NCBI GenBank assembly: GCA_019310745.1
Contig: JAFDDS010000025.1
Location: 1 to 7,718, forward strand
Direction of reading: 5' to 3'
Length of the DNA: 7,718 nucleotides
Source of the DNA: Deltaproteobacteria bacterium
GTDB taxonomy: Bacteria; Desulfobacterota; DSM-4660; Desulfatiglandales; B25-G16
The translations under genes were made by a program, and so were the position numbers. The notes beneath the pieces are model-generated. The model was not told the origin of the DNA. It ran no database searches and saw only the letters and a list, made by a program, of their open reading frames with translations. Shown here piece after piece: positions 5,427 through 7,718 of this stretch (within the stretch, counting starts at the first letter, position 1; each line of letters opens with the position of its first letter).

Positions 5427-5529
5427 GTCGGAGACATAGGTAACAGAAAAGTCTGGATACATAGGTTACACTTTTCTACAAAAATATCTACCTCTCTTAT
5501 CCATCATTAACATGATCCTGTCTTCAAAT
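5427..5529 (-). repeat. Right arm of 103-bp inverted repeat (IS-end remnant)
   Basis: This is the mirror partner of 404-506, with two tandem GTAACCTATGT-TCC type motifs on the minus strand. The arm starts three bases after the ureohydrolase stop and ends 23 bp before the dehydrogenase stop codon. Together the arms enclose the cassette array exactly. Confidence 0.9.
5466..5528 (-). pseudogene. Remnant of a transposase-like C-terminus (right copy)
   Basis: Read on the minus strand, this gives FEDRIMLM..., then RGRYFCRKV and TAA. It is the homologue of the left remnant, with mismatches concentrated in third codon positions. It is in frame with the upstream dehydrogenase, whose stop is at 5553-5555, and the eight codons between (LGKKILRL) do not match the left side. 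No catalytic domain remains; transposase origin is inferred from position against the IS-like tip. Confidence 0.65.
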
Positions 5530-5552
5530 AATCTTAAGATTTTTTTACCTAA

Positions 5553-6614
5553 TTATGCTTTCTTGCTCGTCTCCTGCTCCTTTTTTTTATTACTAATTCT
5601 TTCATCTGCAAGCCTGTTAGCTATTTCATATGTCGGCTCATTATGCTCTTTAGAAACTGCGATGATTGTGTCGATTTTTTCCTCTATTTCCTCCACCTTC
5701 TTTATTCCTTCCTCTGGTGTGCTGTGCTTTGACTCCATATAAATTGCAATAAGCCCACCTGCATTTATCACATAATCTGGCGCGTAACGTATTCCTTTTT
5801 CATGCAGAATTCTTCCATGGTAATTTTCTTCTAATTGATTGTTGGCAGAACCTGCGACTATTTTACACTTGAGTTTTGGAATAGTCTCATCATTTATTAT
5901 GGCACCAAGACCACATGGAGCAAAAATATGACAATCTACCGAATAGATTTCTTCTGTGTGCACCACCGTTGCTCCAAATTCTTGAGAGACTCTTTTAGTG
6001 AGTTCTTCCCTCATGTCTGCAACGATAAGTTCAGTTTCTTCTTTGTGCAACTCCTTAGCCAGATTATACCCGACATGCCCTACTCCCTGTATTGCGACCC
6101 TTAAACCTGATAAGTTAGAACTTCCGTATACATCCTTTGCACAAGCCCTCATCCCACAAACCACACCATGGGCCGTAAATGGAGAAGGATCGCCAACCTC
6201 TTTGGATATTCCCGCTACATGCTCTGTTTCTTGGTGCATTATTTTTGCGTCCTCAATTCCAATCCCCATATCTTCCCCTGTTATAAATCCTCCCTTAAAT
6301 GTCTCTACGCATCTCCCATGGGCACGTAGAAGTGCCTCGGTTTTCTGCTCAGGTTTCGCAATGATCACTGCCTTTCCACCCCCTGCATCTAAACCTGAAA
6401 TAGACGATTTACGGGTCATGCCTTTCCCAAGCCTCAACACGTCGATGAGCGCTTCTTCCTCGTCACGATAGTTCCACAGCCTGGTACCGCCCCAAGCTGG
6501 TCCCAATGTAGTGTCATTAATGGCTATTATGGCCTTTAGACCTGCCCCTTTGTCGTAAAAGAATGCAACCTCTTCACAACCGTAGTTTTCCAATTTCTCG
6601 AATAGCATCGACAT
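5553..6614 (-). CDS. Leucine dehydrogenase family (Glu/Leu/Phe/Val dehydrogenase)
   Basis: The cytosolic NAD-dependent enzyme deaminates branched-chain amino acids, most likely leucine, to 2-oxo acids and ammonia (EC 1.4.1.9), or runs in reverse. The 353 residues match the usual length. The N-terminal part has LKAIIAINDTTLGPAWGGTR and GMTRKSSISGLDAGGGKAVI, where Lys69 and Lys81 correspond to the substrate-binding and catalytic lysines of Bacillus leucine dehydrogenase; Asp115 lies in TGEDMG. The Rossmann domain begins VAIQGVGHVGYNL (G177, G179, G182), and GSANNQ at 255-260 is the nucleotide-side asparagine motif. The Lys-rich tail is low in complexity. Start choice is open between codon 1 and the Met at codon 3, which is ten bases from the GGAGG site and fits the Bacillus N-terminus. 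It has its own promoter and appears to be a single-gene unit. Phe or Val specificity cannot be excluded. Confidence 0.9.
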   Translation of the reverse strand: MSMLFEKLENYGCEEVAFFYDKGAGLKAIIAINDTTLGPAWGGTRLWNYRDEEEALIDVLRLGKGMTRKSSISGLDAGGGKAVIIAKPEQKTEALLRAHGRCVETFKGGFITGEDMGIGIEDAKIMHQETEHVAGISKEVGDPSPFTAHGVVCGMRACAKDVYGSSNLSGLRVAIQGVGHVGYNLAKELHKEETELIVADMREELTKRVSQEFGATVVHTEEIYSVDCHIFAPCGLGAIINDETIPKLKCKIVAGSANNQLEENYHGRILHEKGIRYAPDYVINAGGLIAIYMESKHSTPEEGIKKVEEIEEKIDTIIAVSKEHNEPTYEIANRLADERISNKKKEQETSKKA

Positions 6615-6618
6615 ACGA

Positions 6619-6626
6619 CCTCCTTT
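6619..6626 (-). promoter_or_regulatory. Shine-Dalgarno site of the dehydrogenase gene
   Basis: On the minus strand AAAGGAGG stands four bases before the first ATG (6614) and ten before the second (6608). The first spacing is rather tight, so translation may begin at the second ATG, giving 351 residues. Confidence 0.85.
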
Positions 6627-6704
6627 ATATATTTAAAAATTCACAAAATACACACGCATTATTCTTGGTAGTTCATTTATAAGAGCTTCCTTTTAGGTAA
6701 AAAT

Positions 6705-6733
6705 AATCTAAAATATCATCAGTCATGTGTCAA
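6705..6733 (-). promoter_or_regulatory. Sigma70-type promoter for the dehydrogenase gene
   Basis: On the minus strand there is a perfect -35 TTGACA (6733-6728), a 17-base spacer and a -10 TAGATT (6710-6705; four of six consensus bases). Transcription would start near 6698 and leave a leader of about 85 bases. I see no convincing riboswitch or operator in that leader. Confidence 0.7.
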
Positions 6734-6890
6734 TGAAAATGCATTGTAAAATATAGCCAGTTAAATTTGATGTGGTTTAATGATAGTTTACGAAAAACGC
6801 TAATGGAGAGGGACTGAAAAGGGAGCGGTGTATAAGTTTGGGTGGTCTCAGAGTTTGATCTTTTCATCCATTTATAGTATTTATTGCTTA

Positions 6891-7718
6891 ATGGCTACAT
6901 TGGTAGAATGTAAAAATTTACATGATTATACAGATCCAAAGAGTTTTGTTTTTTTTAACCTTCTTGGTATTTTCCTCCTGTCCATCCTTGTTGGGTGTGC
7001 TGTAATCCCCTTTCCTTATCTGTGGATTGGCAATATCGATCAAGTGAATTTCAGCGAACCATCAGGAATTGCTTTTCATCCTGGGCGCGGAACTTTGTTT
7101 GTCGTCGGGGATGAAGGTGATGTTTGCGAAATCCAAAGAGATGGAACCTTGGTAAAGCAGAAAAGGATTCTTGATGCTGATTTCGAGGGAATAACATGTA
7201 ACCCTTTATCTGGCTTTCTATATATAGTGATCGAAGGAGAGGAAAAAATCATCGAGGTGGATCCTAATAATTTCAGAGTAGTGCGGGAATTTTCAATCGA
7301 TAGGGTTTTCCAGGGAGCAGTTGTTCTTACACCTGGGGGTCATGGTATTGAGGCAATCGCTTTTGTACCTGATTTAAACCACCCGGAAGGTGGAACATTC
7401 TATATTACCAACCAATGTTTTGATCTAAATGATAAGGAAAACCCATCTGCTATCTTTGAACTTGAAGTTCCTCTTAGGAGTAGTTCTCATGGAGGCAATA
7501 GAGCAAAGATCGTAAAGTATTTACCTTTTAAGACCATTGACCTTTCTGCATATGTTATGAGCGATGCAACAAATACTCTCTTCGAAATCACAACTGAAGG
7601 GAAAATTCTCAAGGCCTACGGCTTCCCAGGGGATAACCAGGAAGGAATAGCAGCGGACACAAAAGGATTCCTTTATATCGCCCAGGATTCAGGAGGAATA
7701 ATCAAAATCAAATGGAAC
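6891..7718 (+). CDS. SdiA-regulated (YjiK-like) beta-propeller lipoprotein, 3' end cut off
   Basis: The open frame gives 276 residues to the window edge with no stop. A hydrophobic stretch at about 19-35 ends in the lipobox LVGC with Cys36, so the protein is likely lipid-anchored and faces the periplasm or the outside. After it come propeller-like repeats: EPSGIAFHPGRGTLFVV (56-72), DFEGITCNPLSGFLYIV (97-113), GIEAIAFVP (152-160) with GTFYITNQ, and DNQEGIAADTKGFLYIAQD (248-266). The GIAF.P..G.L..V pattern is that of the SdiA-regulated family (PF06977), whose function is poorly known. The sequence IIKIKWN looks close to the natural C-terminus. The start is uncertain: ATG 6891 has no clear ribosome site, while an in-frame GTG at 6828 follows AAAGGGAG but would make an overlong signal region. 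It is divergent from the dehydrogenase gene. Confidence 0.82.
   Translation, partial: MATLVECKNLHDYTDPKSFVFFNLLGIFLLSILVGCAVIPFPYLWIGNIDQVNFSEPSGIAFHPGRGTLFVVGDEGDVCEIQRDGTLVKQKRILDADFEGITCNPLSGFLYIVIEGEEKIIEVDPNNFRVVREFSIDRVFQGAVVLTPGGHGIEAIAFVPDLNHPEGGTFYITNQCFDLNDKENPSAIFELEVPLRSSSHGGNRAKIVKYLPFKTIDLSAYVMSDATNTLFEITTEGKILKAYGFPGDNQEGIAADTKGFLYIAQDSGGIIKIKWN

Larger units (their letters stand above)
6615..6890. other. Divergent intergenic region
   Basis: The 276 bp between the dehydrogenase and lipoprotein starts are AT-rich. They contain the dehydrogenase promoter and ribosome site on the minus strand. I found no good promoter toward the lipoprotein gene, no attC-like hairpin and no RNA gene. 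Confidence 0.6.

Noticed and set aside
440..5500. Direct target-site duplication outside the inverted repeat
   Set aside because: The flanking bases do not match as direct repeats; what looked like a match was continuing inverted similarity.
5530..5547. AATCTTAAGATT followed by T run as a terminator
   Set aside because: The palindrome leaves no loop, so a stable RNA hairpin is unlikely; it also points the wrong way for the dehydrogenase gene.

Overview
The window is bacterial. Genes are dense, and most start codons have Shine-Dalgarno sites. There is one clear sigma70-type promoter, and a cut-off gene at the right edge carries a lipoprotein signal, which points to a Gram-negative-like cell. 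I cannot name the species. Integron gene cassettes beside a eukaryotic-type cyclophilin and a leucine-type dehydrogenase would fit an environmental proteobacterium or desulfobacterium, but that is a guess.

There are three regions. (1) Left flank, 1-380: the 3' part of a cytosolic-type cyclophilin gene. (2) Centre, about 404-5529: five promoterless gene cassettes, all on the + strand, each separated from the next by an integron attC recombination site. The sites span 520-583, 1799-1924, 2878-2977, 3740-3826 and 4331-4389. The cargo is cystathionine beta-lyase (metC), a membrane-anchored DUF6544 protein, a cupin plus VOC-fold pair, a carboxymuconolactone-decarboxylase/AhpD-like protein, and an agmatinase-type ureohydrolase. 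No integron integrase gene and no recognisable attI site lie in the window, so this is a cluster of attC sites lacking integrase (CALIN), at least locally. (3) Right flank, 5553-7718: a leucine dehydrogenase family gene on the minus strand with its own promoter, then a divergent gene for an SdiA-regulated (YjiK-like) beta-propeller lipoprotein that runs off the edge.

The most striking structure is that the cassette array lies exactly between two copies of a 103-bp inverted repeat (404-506 and 5427-5529; 84 of 103 positions match without gaps by my hand count). In the outer 53 bp, 10 of 14 mismatches fall in one codon position. Both arms then read as the last 20 codons of the same protein, ending in RGRYF.RKV and a stop. 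The stop lies in the first of two tandem GTAACCTATGT-TCC motifs. I infer that these are the 3' ends of two related but diverged insertion sequences pointing inward. They cut the array 13 bp before its first attC and 3 bp after the last gene's stop codon.

The cassettes do not form one obvious pathway. They look like independently acquired functions in sulfur amino-acid, guanidino-compound and small-molecule metabolism. Four of the five have complete attC sites on both sides, the sites are unalike in length and sequence, and base composition differs between cassettes. All of this fits capture from different sources. With no internal promoters seen, their expression probably depends on read-through from outside, if they are expressed at all.
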